A stretch of DNA of 64,000 nucleotides from Bermanella sp. WJH001 (lineage in GTDB: Bacteria; Pseudomonadota; Gammaproteobacteria; Pseudomonadales; Oceanobacteraceae): the NCBI RefSeq assembly GCF_030070105.1, contig NZ_JASJOO010000002.1, forward strand, positions 496,001-560,000. Direction: 5' to 3'. The notes beneath the pieces are model-generated. The model ran no database searches, was not told the DNA's origin, and worked only from the letters and a program-made list of their open reading frames with translations. The translations under genes were made by a program, and so were the position numbers. Shown piece by piece: positions 1 to 9,262 of the stretch (position 1 is the first letter of the stretch; every line of letters starts with the position of its first letter).

Positions 1-591
1 CTGCCAGTCATCTATCACTATGGTATTGCTGGGATTATTTTGATCAATAAGCTGCCCGCGAAAATAAAAACGCACATCTTGCAATTCACTTAATAAAACT
101 TGCTTTATGGGCTCAGAATTGGCTGATAAATCTAACACCGGCCAAAAATAGCGAATAAAACAGTATCCATCTTCGACATCTCTTGGCTTGATGGCATCGT
201 TACAATCTTCGTTGGTGTAACTGCGCATGGCATAAGCAGTACGTTGAAGATTGGATCTTTTTAATTCGTTTTCAGAATCTTGTGTTGCAAATCCAGCTGC
301 CCACCCTGAGTGTGTAAACTCAATCGCGTAATCTTCTTCAGTCGTCACCACCTCAGCAAGGTCACCATACAGATTTCTAGTAGATCTGCCTGCTATTTGC
401 CACAAATCTCGTTTCAACCAGAAATCCATGCGTTGAATACTTTTTAATTGCTCTGTACGAATGTCTGTTGCCTTTTTGGTTTCAGCGGTACTTGAAAGAA
501 GCTGGCTTGCACCTATGCCAATCAATGCAGTAATAGACACAGCCATTAATACTTCTAATAAAGTAAAGCCGGATTGGGTTGATTTAATCAT
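1..591 (-). CDS. gspJ: Type II secretion minor pseudopilin GspJ (partial, 3' end outside window)
   Basis: A reading frame without a stop runs from an ATG at 591 to the window edge, giving 197 codons. The N-terminus has the prepilin cleavage and methylation motif GFTLLEV followed by a hydrophobic helix, and the mature part carries the GspJ-like stretch WLKRDLWQIAGRSTR. GspJ caps the type II pseudopilus tip with GspI and GspK in the periplasm. The start overlaps the gspI stop codon by 8 bp, so translation is probably coupled. It is the last visible gene of the gspE-J operon; gspK and later genes would lie beyond position 1. The identity rests on motif plus operon position. Confidence 0.9.
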   Translation of the reverse strand, partial: MIKSTQSGFTLLEVLMAVSITALIGIGASQLLSSTAETKKATDIRTEQLKSIQRMDFWLKRDLWQIAGRSTRNLYGDLAEVVTTEEDYAIEFTHSGWAAGFATQDSENELKRSNLQRTAYAMRSYTNEDCNDAIKPRDVEDGYCFIRYFWPVLDLSANSEPIKQVLLSELQDVRFYFRGQLIDQNNPSNTIVIDDWQ

Positions 592-973
592 TGGCCACAT
601 ACGCTGTTAAAGTTTGCAGGGCTTCATCTTCTGACTCTTTTAGGCTAACAGACACCTCTAAGGATTTTATTTCCAAGGGTAATGTTGCAGGCATGCCTGG
701 CAGTTGTTTTTTTAATGCCACAACTGTTTTGATCACCCAGTCTCTTTCAGAGAATTTGATATCTTTTTTACTGGTTTGAATGTTATTAAATGGTGTTGAG
801 CGCAACTCAATAATTTGATTTTCTGCAATCCAAGTGGCTAGCAATTTTTTTTCTATATGGATTTGATTATCCACTGTGATAGCCGCTGTTTGCGAAAGCG
901 TTGTGGCCATTAACGCAAAAATAGTTAATGCAATCATCACTTCTAATAAGGTGAAGCCTTTATTCTTCTTCAC
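584..973 (-). CDS. gspI: Type II secretion minor pseudopilin GspI
   Basis: This 129-residue protein begins with the type IV prepilin motif KGFTLLEVMIALTIF, in which prepilin peptidase GspO cuts after Gly6 and methylates the new Phe. A single N-terminal helix is followed by a small globular domain with the ENQIIELR segment characteristic of GspI. It forms the pseudopilus tip complex with GspJ and GspK at the inner membrane. Length fits the family (about 120-130 residues). It overlaps gspH upstream by 14 bp and gspJ downstream by 8 bp. The operon order H-I-J supports the assignment. Confidence 0.93.
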   Translation of the reverse strand: MKKNKGFTLLEVMIALTIFALMATTLSQTAAITVDNQIHIEKKLLATWIAENQIIELRSTPFNNIQTSKKDIKFSERDWVIKTVVALKKQLPGMPATLPLEIKSLEVSVSLKESEDEALQTLTAYVAND

Positions 974-1538
974 GAATCACCTCATTATAAAATTGACCAA
1001 CGCCGTTGCCTCTAACCTGCGCAAAGCCGTTAAAATCCTCAATGGATAGTTTTAACTTAAATGGGGTTTGCTCACCTGCTGCCAGTAAATACATGTCTGG
1101 GTTGATGTCATCAGCATCTTGTTTTAAGGCATAAGACAGTGCAACTTCTTGACCTTCTACCTCAAGTGAATAGCTCATGTTTTCAGGAAGAGGCTGAATC
1201 TTAATATTCCTCACAGTATAAGGCTGCCAAGAATATTCTTGATTAGAAGGCGTATCGCTTACTGCCAAGGACGAACTTTCAGTCTTGGTAAGGTCAATAT
1301 CATAGGAATAAAACTGCAGCTCAGTCTTGCTAAATAAAACCCCAAGATTTCTATTTTCAAACAACGCCACATCCGAGGCGGTCATTAATTGAAATTTAAT
1401 TTTTTCACTTTGATTTTTTAACTCATCGTAGCGCCCATCATGAGATGTATTAATGCTAGCCATAGATACCAGCATGGCAATGATGACCAAAACTACCAAT
1501 ATCTCAATTAATGTAAAACCGGCACTACGATGTTTCAT
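960..1538 (-). CDS. gspH: Type II secretion minor pseudopilin GspH
   Basis: The 192-residue product starts with SAGFTLIEILVVLVIIAML, a type IV prepilin leader plus transmembrane helix, and has the longer C-terminal domain expected of GspH compared with GspG and GspI. GspH is a minor pseudopilin of the periplasmic pseudopilus. The gene lies between gspG (6 bp intergenic gap) and gspI (14 bp overlap), the conserved order. The body of the protein is poorly conserved in this family, so the call leans on leader peptide, size and position. Confidence 0.9.
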   Translation of the reverse strand: MKHRSAGFTLIEILVVLVIIAMLVSMASINTSHDGRYDELKNQSEKIKFQLMTASDVALFENRNLGVLFSKTELQFYSYDIDLTKTESSSLAVSDTPSNQEYSWQPYTVRNIKIQPLPENMSYSLEVEGQEVALSYALKQDADDINPDMYLLAAGEQTPFKLKLSIEDFNGFAQVRGNGVGQFYNEVIREEE

Positions 1539-1544
1539 TTTAGA

Positions 1545-1964
1545 TTATAAGTCTTTACTTGATATATCAGTGGCATCGTCATCACCACCTTCTTCACCAT
1601 CTGCACCTAATGATATGATTTCAAATTCATTACTTTTTTTAGAAAAATACTGATACGCGTTACCCCAAGGATCAGTAGGTAATTTTTTCATATAGCCACC
1701 GGACTTATAATTTTTAGGTTCTGGTGAGCCTGAAGGTTTGTTAACCAATGCTTCAAGGCCTTGAGAGGTCGATGGGTAGCTGAAATTATCCAAGCGGTAC
1801 ATATCAAGCGCTTGCGAAATATTGGCCATTTCAGCCTTTGCTGTTTTAACACGTGCTGCGCCTGCTTCACCAATAATATTCGGAGCAACCATCGCCACTA
1901 AGCCAGCAAGAATGGCAAGCACTACCATAATTTCAATTAGTGTAAAGCCTGATTGTTTTTTCAT
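1545..1964 (-). CDS. gspG: Type II secretion major pseudopilin GspG
   Basis: GspG is the main subunit of the type II pseudopilus, which works as a piston or screw pushing folded periplasmic proteins through the GspD secretin. The 139-residue sequence shows the leader KQSGFTLIEIMVVLAILAG, then the conserved GspG core with ALDMYRLDNFSYPST near residues 52-66, LPTDPWGNAY near 95-104 and a C-terminal Asp/Glu-rich stretch (LGADGEEGGDDDATD) matching the calcium-binding loop of the family. Length is normal (about 135-145). It sits 16 bp after gspF, and AAGGAAATATC forms its ribosome binding region. Confidence 0.96.
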   Translation of the reverse strand: MKKQSGFTLIEIMVVLAILAGLVAMVAPNIIGEAGAARVKTAKAEMANISQALDMYRLDNFSYPSTSQGLEALVNKPSGSPEPKNYKSGGYMKKLPTDPWGNAYQYFSKKSNEFEIISLGADGEEGGDDDATDISSKDL

Positions 1965-1980
1965 GATATTTCCTTTTTAG

Positions 1981-3195
1981 TTATCCAATCATTTGATTCA
2001 TATTAAGAATTGGCAGCATAATCGCGATTACGATCAGCACCACCACACCTCCCATCACTAGCAACATAATGGGCTCAAACATGCTGACTAGTGTTGTAAT
2101 CGTGTTTTGTAAATCGGTTTCTTGTGTTTTTGCCGTCCGCTCAAGCATGCTATCAAGTTCACCACTGGATTCACCACTGGCTATCATGTGAAGCATCATA
2201 GGCGGGAATATTTCAGTTTGTTGCAGCGCTTGATGCAAGCTGCCGCCTTCTGTCACTTGCTGACACGCAATAGAAAGCCGCTCTTGAATGACCACATTGC
2301 TCACAACGCGACCAGCAATTTTCATGGCTTCAACCAGTGGTACACCACTAGAATTCAAAATCGCTAAAGTACTGATAAATCGAGACGTATTAAAACCTTT
2401 AACCATCTTGCCAAAAAAGGGCAAGTGCAATAACCACAGGTGATAACGCTCTTTGATTTTTTCTTTTCGAACAAGCCACTTAAATGCAATGAAAAGCATA
2501 ACAAGCAAAACAGCCAGCAATACTCCGTGAGCGAGCAAAAAATTACTCGAATTAATCATCACCTGGGTTAGAGTTGGTAACTCTTGCCCATTTTTCACAA
2601 ACACATCAACAATATCAGGCACAACGTATGTTAGAAGCAATACAACAATACCAATAGCAACGACACATAAGATAATTGGGTATACGGCGGCCAGTTTAAT
2701 TTTTTGCTGGTTTACTTGGCTGTTTTCCATGTAATCCGCTAGTCGGTTTAATACCGTATCCAAATGGCCAGCATGCTCCCCTGCTGCAACGGTTGCGCGA
2801 TATAGAGCTGGAAACGCATAATCAAAATCGTTTAGTGCATTAGCAAGACTATGCCCCTCCAAAACTTTCGAGCGAATCTCAAGCACCATGGATTGAATGC
2901 GCTTTTTTTCAGTCTGATCAGCCGTTGCTTTAAGGGCTTCCTCAATGGGAAGACCCGCTCCTATCAATGTAGAAAGCTGACGCGTAAGCATGGCTAAATC
3001 AGCCGTTGGAATAGGACGCTTAAATAAATTTTTAAGGGGGTTTTCAAAATTGCGAGAAGATGCCAGCTCAACAGAGGTTGGCATTAAGCTTTTATCTCGA
3101 AGCTGTTGGCGAACCTGGCGAGGACTATCTGCTTCGATTACGCCCTTTTTCTGCTTGCCACTGGCATCCAATGCTATGTATTCAAATGCTGCCAT
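1981..3195 (-). CDS. gspF: Type II secretion inner-membrane platform protein GspF
   Basis: GspF is the polytopic inner-membrane platform of the type II secretion machine and couples the GspE ATPase to pseudopilus assembly. The 404 residues show the family layout: an N-terminal cytoplasmic part (MAAFEYIALDASGKQKKG), two T2SSF cytoplasmic domains (about residues 70-190 and 270-390), and three hydrophobic segments near residues 168-192, 220-240 and 372-397. The MLTRQLSTLIGAGLPIEEAL motif is diagnostic. It starts 3 bp after the gspE stop, typical of the operon. Nothing is missing relative to the usual length of about 400. Confidence 0.96.
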   Translation of the reverse strand: MAAFEYIALDASGKQKKGVIEADSPRQVRQQLRDKSLMPTSVELASSRNFENPLKNLFKRPIPTADLAMLTRQLSTLIGAGLPIEEALKATADQTEKKRIQSMVLEIRSKVLEGHSLANALNDFDYAFPALYRATVAAGEHAGHLDTVLNRLADYMENSQVNQQKIKLAAVYPIILCVVAIGIVVLLLTYVVPDIVDVFVKNGQELPTLTQVMINSSNFLLAHGVLLAVLLVMLFIAFKWLVRKEKIKERYHLWLLHLPFFGKMVKGFNTSRFISTLAILNSSGVPLVEAMKIAGRVVSNVVIQERLSIACQQVTEGGSLHQALQQTEIFPPMMLHMIASGESSGELDSMLERTAKTQETDLQNTITTLVSMFEPIMLLVMGGVVVLIVIAIMLPILNMNQMIG

Positions 3196-3198
3196 GAT

Positions 3199-4686
3199 TT
3201 AAGCCTTTGTCACCCTTAATACTTCTTCTAGGGTGGTTTCACCTTCAATCACTTTTTGAAAGCCATCTTGCTGAATACTCTTGCTCTTGGTGCGCGCGTA
3301 TTTGGTCATGTCGATTTCACCTGCGCCATTATGTATGAGGGTTTTCATGTGATCATCAATTTCAATGATCTCATAAATGCCTCTGCGCCCCTTGTAACCT
3401 GTGCCACCGCACTCTGCACAACCATTGGCATGATAAAGAGTACTTTGTGCATTTGGCGCAAAGCCAAGCAATTCATTTTCAGCTTCGTCCGCCTGATAAG
3501 GCTGTTTGCATTCAGGACATAACGTACGCACCAATCGCTGTGCAACTACCCCAACCAAGCTTGATGCTAATAAGAACGGCTCAATTCCCATGTCTTGAAT
3601 ACGCGTAACTGCACCCACAGCTGTATTTGTGTGCAGTGTTGAAAGCACCATGTGACCCGTTAATGAAGCCTGAACGGCAATCTCTACTGTTTCGCGGTCA
3701 CGAATCTCACCAATCATGACGACATCTGGGTCTTGTCGTAATATGGCACGCAAACCTCGCGCAAATGTCATGTCTACTTTTGTATTTACCTGGGTCTGAC
3801 CAATACCAGGCAAACTGTATTCGATAGGATCTTCTACGGTTAAAATATTGCGAGAACGATCATTGAGCTCGCTCAGTGCAGCGTAAAGTGATGTGGTCTT
3901 ACCAGAACCGGTTGGCCCTGTTACCAGCATAATACCGTGGGGCTTATGAATAATACTGAGCAAGCTTTTAAGGTTTTCACCTTTCATGCCTAATTGACTT
4001 AAGTTTAAGCGACCGGCTTGTTTATCAAGAAGACGCATTACCACACGCTCGCCATGGCTAGATGGCATAGTGGAGACACGGACATCCACTTCGCGACCGG
4101 CAATTCTCAATGCTATTCGCCCATCTTGTGGGATGCGTTTTTCAGCAATATCAAGCTTGGACATTACCTTGATACGACTCACCAATAAAGGCGCTAGCGC
4201 CCTTCTTGGCTCCAAAACTTCTTGCAGAACGCCATCCACACGAGAGCGTACCACTAAGCGTTTTTCAAATGTTTCGATATGAATATCAGAAGCGTTTCGC
4301 TTAACGGCATCTGTAAGAATGCCGTTAATTAAGCGCACGATTGGCGCATCATCTTCTTGCTCTAATAAATCAGCTGTTTCTTGAATCATATTAGCAAGAC
4401 TGGCCAGATCTAGATCGTCCCCTAGCTCTTCCATAGCCTCACGACTATCAGCCGACTCTTGATATATACGAGCCAATTGAAGGTCAAACTCATCGTCGCT
4501 AACTGCCTCAAACTTCATTTTTCCCGGCAGTACGCGAAGGCACTCTGTGAATGCTTGGTTAGGGGTAGATTCTTTATGCCAAACTTTATAAGTTTGGTCA
4601 GTCTGGTTTTGCGCGACTAAACCGTAACGTTTGGCAAAACCATAAGGCAGACGCTCTGGTCTAATTTCAGATTCAACTGATTCCAC
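3199..4686 (-). CDS. gspE: Type II secretion traffic ATPase GspE
   Basis: GspE is the cytoplasmic hexameric ATPase that drives pseudopilus assembly for secretion of exoproteins. The 495-residue sequence shows an N-terminal GspL-binding domain, Walker [10 protein letters not shown] at residues 257-265, Walker B DVVMIGE at 321-327, and a zinc-binding CPEC...CAEC module (Cys390, 393, 423, 426). The chosen start is a GTG; the next Met is near residue 57, inside the conserved N-terminal domain, so the GTG start is preferred. It is the first gene of the operon: gspC and gspD are not upstream, as in the split xcp arrangement of Pseudomonas. The GTG start and weak ribosome site may limit its translation. 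Confidence 0.96.
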   Translation of the reverse strand: MESVESEIRPERLPYGFAKRYGLVAQNQTDQTYKVWHKESTPNQAFTECLRVLPGKMKFEAVSDDEFDLQLARIYQESADSREAMEELGDDLDLASLANMIQETADLLEQEDDAPIVRLINGILTDAVKRNASDIHIETFEKRLVVRSRVDGVLQEVLEPRRALAPLLVSRIKVMSKLDIAEKRIPQDGRIALRIAGREVDVRVSTMPSSHGERVVMRLLDKQAGRLNLSQLGMKGENLKSLLSIIHKPHGIMLVTGPTGSGKTTSLYAALSELNDRSRNILTVEDPIEYSLPGIGQTQVNTKVDMTFARGLRAILRQDPDVVMIGEIRDRETVEIAVQASLTGHMVLSTLHTNTAVGAVTRIQDMGIEPFLLASSLVGVVAQRLVRTLCPECKQPYQADEAENELLGFAPNAQSTLYHANGCAECGGTGYKGRRGIYEIIEIDDHMKTLIHNGAGEIDMTKYARTKSKSIQQDGFQKVIEGETTLEEVLRVTKA

Positions 4687-4807
4687 TGCTACTTCACTTA
4701 TTATTATCAGGGCCTAATAGACCGCTAGTGTACAGGCTAGTTTCAAATAATTAAAACGACCTATTACAAATTTGCGAACATATTAATACGCAATTGTGAC
4801 AGATAAA

Positions 4808-4836
4808 AAAAAGCCTGGTAAATACCAGGCTTTTTA
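4808..4836 (-). terminator. Rho-independent terminator after etfBA
   Basis: A perfect inverted repeat with arms AAGCCTGGTA and TACCAGGCTT around an AA loop lies 22 bp past the etfA stop. On the minus strand it is followed by a run of eight T. It also separates the etf operon from the gspE promoter region. Confidence 0.9.
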
Positions 4837-4857
4837 AAGGGCTTTTTCGGCTAAAAC

Positions 4858-5787
4858 TTATAGTTTGCCGTCAAGCTCTGGAATGGCTTCAAATAAATCA
4901 GCCACTAGGCCGTAATCAGCCACTTGGAAGATAGGGGCTTCTTCGTCTTTGTTGATAGCAACAATAACTTTAGAATCCTTCATACCAGCCAAATGCTGAA
5001 TGGCACCAGAAATACCAACTGCAACATATAGGTTAGGTGCAACAATTTTACCTGTTTGACCAACCTGCATATCATTTGGTACAAAGCCAGCATCAACAGC
5101 CGCACGAGATGCACCAACACCTGCGCCGATCTTATCAGCAAGCTTGTAAAGCATTTCGAAGTTATCGCCATTTTGCATGCCACGACCACCAGAGATGATG
5201 ATGTCAGCAGCAGTTAGTTCAGGACGATCAGACTTAGCTAGCTCTTCACCAACAAAAGTCGAAATACCTTTATCGGCAATAGCAGAGCCGTTTTCAATAG
5301 AAGCAGAACCACCTTCAGCAGCAACCGGGTCGAAACCAGTTGCACGCACAGTGATAACTTTAATTGGATCGTTAGACTGCACAGTTGCGATTGCGTTACC
5401 AGCATAAATAGGACGAGCAAACGTATCAGCAGACTCAACCTTAACAATCTCAGAGATCATGTTAACGTCAAGAAGCGCAGCGGTACGTGGCAAGAAGTCT
5501 TTACCGGTAGTAGTAGCAGCAGCAAGAATGTGGCTATAGCCTTTACCTAGTTCAGCAACAAGATCGCCCATCGCTTCACCAAGTTGCTGAGCGTAAGCAG
5601 CATCATCAACTAGGATAACTTTAGTTACGCCTTCAGCTTTAGCAGCAGCATCTGCAGCAGCCTGACAACCTTGGCCAGCTACCAATACATCAATATCACC
5701 ACCAATAGCTTTAGCAGCGGCGATGGTGTTTAAAGTCGCACCCTTAAGGGTAGCGTTATCGTGTTCAGCAACAACTAATATACCCAT
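4858..5787 (-). CDS. etfA: Electron transfer flavoprotein alpha subunit
   Basis: EtfA forms the FAD-containing heterodimer with EtfB and carries electrons from acyl-CoA and other dehydrogenases to the ETF:ubiquinone oxidoreductase encoded divergently at 6951. The 309-residue length is standard. The C-terminal FAD domain shows IISGGRGMQNGDNFEML, VGASRAAVDAG, the GQTGK segment and LYVAVGISGAIQHLAGM, all family signatures. The gene starts on the last base of the etfB stop region (1 bp overlap), so the two subunits are translationally coupled for equal amounts. A hairpin terminator follows. Confidence 0.97.
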   Translation of the reverse strand: MGILVVAEHDNATLKGATLNTIAAAKAIGGDIDVLVAGQGCQAAADAAAKAEGVTKVILVDDAAYAQQLGEAMGDLVAELGKGYSHILAAATTTGKDFLPRTAALLDVNMISEIVKVESADTFARPIYAGNAIATVQSNDPIKVITVRATGFDPVAAEGGSASIENGSAIADKGISTFVGEELAKSDRPELTAADIIISGGRGMQNGDNFEMLYKLADKIGAGVGASRAAVDAGFVPNDMQVGQTGKIVAPNLYVAVGISGAIQHLAGMKDSKVIVAINKDEEAPIFQVADYGLVADLFEAIPELDGKL

Positions 5788-6536
5788 TACAGCACCTTCG
5801 CTTCAGTCTTAAGTTTTTCAACTAGTTCATCAACGCTGCCTACCTTAATACCAGCAGAACGCTGTGCAGGTGGCTCAACTTTAACTAGAGTTTGAGTAGA
5901 TTTGATCTCTACGCCCAAGTCAGCTGGTGATACCACTTCAAGCGGCTTACGCTTAGCTTTCATGATGTTAGGTAGAGATGCGTAACGAGGTTCGTTCAAA
6001 CGTAGGTCAGTTGTTACGATTGCAGGCAGAGTCAAACCTACAGTACGCAAACCACCGTCAATTTCACGAGTTACGTTTACTTTATCGCCGTCAACCGCTA
6101 CTTCAGAGGCAAAAGTACCTTGAGGCATACCAGTTAATGCACCTAGCATTTGACCAGTTTGGTTGTTGTCGTTATCGATAGACTGCTTACCAAGAATAAC
6201 TAGTTGTGGCTGCTCTTTTTCAACAACCGCTTTAAGTGCTTTAGCAACAGATAAAGACTCTAGTTTTTCGTCAGTTTCGATTAGGATGCCGCGATCAGCA
6301 CCTAGCGCAAGAGCGGTACGAATTTGCTCTTGGGCAACTTTAGGACCAATGGAAACCACAACGATTTCAGTGGCAACACCTTTTTCTTTAAGGCGTACCG
6401 CTTCTTCTACTGCGATTTCACAAAATGGATTCATGGCCATCTTAACGTTGGTCAGATCAACGTCAGAATTATCAGCCTTAACGCGCACTTTTACGTTGTA
6501 ATCAATTACACGCTTAACAGCTACAAGAACCTTCAT
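5787..6536 (-). CDS. etfB: Electron transfer flavoprotein beta subunit
   Basis: The beta subunit of the ETF heterodimer binds AMP and docks to partner dehydrogenases. The 249-residue sequence begins [17 protein letters not shown] and contains the conserved [15 protein letters not shown] and the recognition-loop signature [21 protein letters not shown], and ends in a lysine- and valine-rich tail as in other proteobacterial EtfB proteins. It is the first gene of etfBA and is transcribed away from the etf oxidoreductase gene; a PsrA-like palindrome sits about 200 bp upstream of its start. Confidence 0.97.
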   Translation of the reverse strand: MKVLVAVKRVIDYNVKVRVKADNSDVDLTNVKMAMNPFCEIAVEEAVRLKEKGVATEIVVVSIGPKVAQEQIRTALALGADRGILIETDEKLESLSVAKALKAVVEKEQPQLVILGKQSIDNDNNQTGQMLGALTGMPQGTFASEVAVDGDKVNVTREIDGGLRTVGLTLPAIVTTDLRLNEPRYASLPNIMKAKRKPLEVVSPADLGVEIKSTQTLVKVEPPAQRSAGIKVGSVDELVEKLKTEAKVL

Positions 6537-6950
6537 AGATTCCCCGTCAAGTTGAGTGGATTTAAGTAAGCAGAAAAATGTGAATCTAAAAAAATATCGA
6601 CAGGAGTCCGCTTTAACGGCTGCAGATATTGAACTTAATTCTCATTAAGGTCAATAAGTGCCACCAGGACCCAGTAAATATCTACTACAAACGCAATTTT
6701 CTGCTTGGCTAAACATTTGTAAACTGAATTCTATTCAAACGCGCGTTTGAATGCTAGTCTGAATATGTGGATTTACCACTAAAATGTTCACGAACATCAA
6801 GTGTAGTCCGATTTTCAGCAATATTATGATTTGGCCAAATTCAAGTAAATCAGTATACTACGGCGAATTTTTTGGCACATTTGGCCATATTTTGACCACA
6901 GCCGGCACATAGAAACGGCTGAGTTAGCTTGAGATAACGAGGAGAGTTCA
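6537..6950. other. Divergent control region between etfB and the ETF oxidoreductase gene
   Basis: This 414-bp stretch holds no supported gene. It serves as the 5' region for etfB (minus) and the ETF-QO gene (plus). The striking element is the 20-bp palindrome at 6733-6752. A ribosome binding site GAGGAG lies just before 6951. I could not place -35/-10 elements with confidence. A weak minus-strand -10 candidate, TAGAAT, directly abuts the palindrome, which would suit repression. Confidence 0.7.
6733..6752. promoter_or_regulatory. 20-bp perfect palindrome, candidate PsrA (fatty-acid-responsive TetR) operator
   Basis: The sequence ATTCAAACGCGCGTTTGAAT equals its own reverse complement. Its core CAAAC-N4-GTTTG fits the published PsrA operator pattern (G/C)AAAC-N2-4-GTTT(G/C). 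PsrA is a TetR-family repressor released by long-chain acyl signals, and in Pseudomonas and Shewanella-type bacteria it controls beta-oxidation and etf genes. The position between etfB and the ETF-QO gene would let one site control both directions. The palindrome is seen directly; the regulator is inferred, and no psrA gene is in the window. Confidence 0.75.
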
Positions 6951-8594
6951 ATGGAACGCGAAGCGATGGAATATGATGTCGTCATAGTTGGCGGCGGTCC
7001 GTCTGGCCTATCAACGGCCATTCGTTTAATGCAATTGGCACAAGAGAAAGGCCAAGAGCTAACAGTATGTTTGGTCGAGAAAGCCGCTGAAGTGGGTGGC
7101 CATATCCTTTCAGGTGCGGTAATTGAAGACCGTGCTCTAGCTGAGCTTTTCCCAGACTATAAAGAGCTAGGCGCCCCACTCAATACGCCAGTTGTTAAAG
7201 ATGAAGTTTATTTCTTAACTGGCGAAGAAAAAGGCATCAAGACTCCTAACTGGATGATCCCTAAGCCGATGCACAATGATGGCAACTTCATTGTTAGCCT
7301 TGGTAATGTGGTTCGTTGGTTAGGCGAGCAAGCTGAAAACCTAGGTGTAGAAATCTACCCGGGCTTTGCTGCAGCAGAATACATTGTTGAAGATGGCCAA
7401 ATTAAAGGCATCATCACAGGTGACATGGGCGTAAGTCACGATGGAGAACAAACTGAAAACTACATGCCTGGCATGGAGCTTCGTGGTAAATACACCATCT
7501 TCGCTGAAGGTTGTCGTGGTCACCTAGGCAAACAGCTAATCAATGAATTCAAACTTGATGAAGGCAAAGACGCGCAACATTACGGCATCGGCATCAAAGA
7601 ACTTTGGGATATCAATCCTGAAAACCACAAAGAAGGCCTTGTAATTCATGGTGCTGGCTGGCCACTAAGTGAGTCTAACTCGACAGGTGGTTTCTTCTTA
7701 TATCACACTGAGAACAATCAGGTTGTTGTTGGTCTGATTACTGACTTATCTTACTCAAACCCGCATGTTAGCCCGTTTGATGAATTTCAGCGCATGAAGC
7801 ACCACCCAGTATTGAAGCAGCACCTAGAAGGCGGTAAGCGCGTTTCTTACGGTGCTCGCGCCATCACTAAGGGCGGCCTAAACAGCCTGCCTAAGATGAC
7901 TTTCCCTGGTGGTCTAATTGTTGGTTGTGATGCTGGTACATTGAACTTCTCTAAGATCAAAGGCACTCACACCGCTATGAAGAGCGGCATGGTTGCAGCT
8001 GAGCAAGTAATGGCTGCGATCGAAGGTGGTCGTGCTAATGATGAAATCACTGAATTCACTGCAGCATTTGAAGCGTCTTGGGCTTATGAAGAGCTTCACA
8101 ATAGCCGCAACTTTGGCCCTGCAATGCACAAATTCGGTACTTATTTAGGTGGTGCATTTAACTATATTCACCACAATATATTCCCGATTCCAGTTACTTT
8201 GCATGACACCACGCCTGACTATGCGACACTAAAACCTGCCGCAGAATCTAAGAAGATCAATTACCCTAAACCTGATGGTGTGATTAGTTTTGCCAAACTA
8301 GACTCTGTGTTTATCGGTAACGTAAACCATGCAGAAGATCAGCCTTGTCACTTACGTCTTAAGGACGCAAGCATCCCATTAGAGAAAAACTTACCTCTAT
8401 ACGATGAGCCTGCTCAGCGTTACTGCCCTGCCGGTGTATACGAGATTGTTGAAAACGAAGCGGGCGAACAACGCTTCCAAATCAACTCTCAAAACTGTGT
8501 TCACTGTAAAACGTGTGATATTAAAGACCCAGCTCAGAATATCACTTGGGTGACCCCAGAAGGTGCCGGCGGTCCAAACTATCCTAACATGTAG
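6951..8594 (+). CDS. etfD: Electron transfer flavoprotein-ubiquinone oxidoreductase
   Basis: ETF-QO is a monotopic inner-membrane enzyme that moves electrons from reduced ETF to ubiquinone. The 547-residue sequence has an N-terminal FAD-binding motif VIVGGGPSGLS, the GCDAGTLN-type FAD segment in the middle (about residues 325-332), and a C-terminal ferredoxin-like region with CVHCKTCDIKDPAQNI plus an upstream Cys in RYCPAGVYE that together ligate one 4Fe-4S cluster. GAGGAG 6 bp before the first ATG supports the start at 6951; a second ATG five codons later is possible. It is divergent from etfBA and followed by its own terminator, so it is a single-gene unit. Confidence 0.96.
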   Translation: MEREAMEYDVVIVGGGPSGLSTAIRLMQLAQEKGQELTVCLVEKAAEVGGHILSGAVIEDRALAELFPDYKELGAPLNTPVVKDEVYFLTGEEKGIKTPNWMIPKPMHNDGNFIVSLGNVVRWLGEQAENLGVEIYPGFAAAEYIVEDGQIKGIITGDMGVSHDGEQTENYMPGMELRGKYTIFAEGCRGHLGKQLINEFKLDEGKDAQHYGIGIKELWDINPENHKEGLVIHGAGWPLSESNSTGGFFLYHTENNQVVVGLITDLSYSNPHVSPFDEFQRMKHHPVLKQHLEGGKRVSYGARAITKGGLNSLPKMTFPGGLIVGCDAGTLNFSKIKGTHTAMKSGMVAAEQVMAAIEGGRANDEITEFTAAFEASWAYEELHNSRNFGPAMHKFGTYLGGAFNYIHHNIFPIPVTLHDTTPDYATLKPAAESKKINYPKPDGVISFAKLDSVFIGNVNHAEDQPCHLRLKDASIPLEKNLPLYDEPAQRYCPAGVYEIVENEAGEQRFQINSQNCVHCKTCDIKDPAQNITWVTPEGAGGPNYPNM

Positions 8595-8615
8595 TTAATA
8601 CAGTTAAGGATCAAT

Positions 8616-8643
8616 AAAAAAGGAGCTTAATAGCTCCTTTTTT
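8616..8643 (+). terminator. Rho-independent terminator after ETF-QO gene
   Basis: Arms AAAAAAGGAGC and GCTCCTTTTTT pair perfectly around a TTAATA loop, ending in a T run, 21 bp after the stop codon. Confidence 0.9.
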
Positions 8644-8737
8644 ATTTACTTGGTTTTAACTTATGACGCAATTGGTCTTGTTTGGGGTTTATTATAACTG
8701 TACATTATTTGTTCCCCGTGGAACATTTTTTAAACAA

Positions 8738-9262
8738 CTAACCTATTTTAAAATCAAGCCCATTACTCTTAATATAAAACCCATCTTCTTTTTCTTCTGC
8801 TAATTCAGCCAAAGCGTAATACACATTTCGGCTTAAGCGTGCGTACATATCTGACCTAACCAGTACTCTTGGGGATTCATGGCTATCCGTAACAAGAATA
8901 TGCTCATTATTTAATTCCAACTCATCACCTGTATTGGTTATCATTTGCACTACTTGTTTGCCGTCTCTTTCAATTACATGCATCAACACAGCAACAAAAG
9001 GTTGGTCGTCAACCTTTAAACGCCATTTCTCTACAGGTGTCACAAGGAAATAGTCTTTACCCTCTTTTTTTAATATCGTACTAAACAGGCGAACAAGCTT
9101 CTCTCGCTTAATCTCCTGACCCTCGTGAAGCCAGACACCATTTGCCTTAATCAGCATATCGATATCACCAGAAAGCTCCGGCTTCCACAATTCAAGTGGC
9201 GGCAATGAAGTAGGCATATCAAGATATTTTCCTAGCTGCCCACTTAGTACGGTTAAATCCAT
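8738..9262 (-). CDS. DUF1285 family protein of unknown function
   Basis: The sequence matches the DUF1285 family (Pfam PF06938), small cytoplasmic proteins common in Pseudomonas relatives with no established role. Visible hallmarks are the WKPELSGDIDMLIKANGVWLH segment, RLFSTILKKEG, and the LVTPVEKWRL stretch. No signal peptide or membrane segment is seen. I chose the ATG at 9262, because it overlaps the stop of the upstream radical SAM gene as TAATG and has AGG upstream at good spacing; an ATG six codons earlier (9280) would lengthen it to 180 residues. Coupling suggests a shared task with the radical SAM protein. The function is unknown. Confidence 0.85.
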   Translation of the reverse strand: MDLTVLSGQLGKYLDMPTSLPPLELWKPELSGDIDMLIKANGVWLHEGQEIKREKLVRLFSTILKKEGKDYFLVTPVEKWRLKVDDQPFVAVLMHVIERDGKQVVQMITNTGDELELNNEHILVTDSHESPRVLVRSDMYARLSRNVYYALAELAEEKEDGFYIKSNGLDFKIG

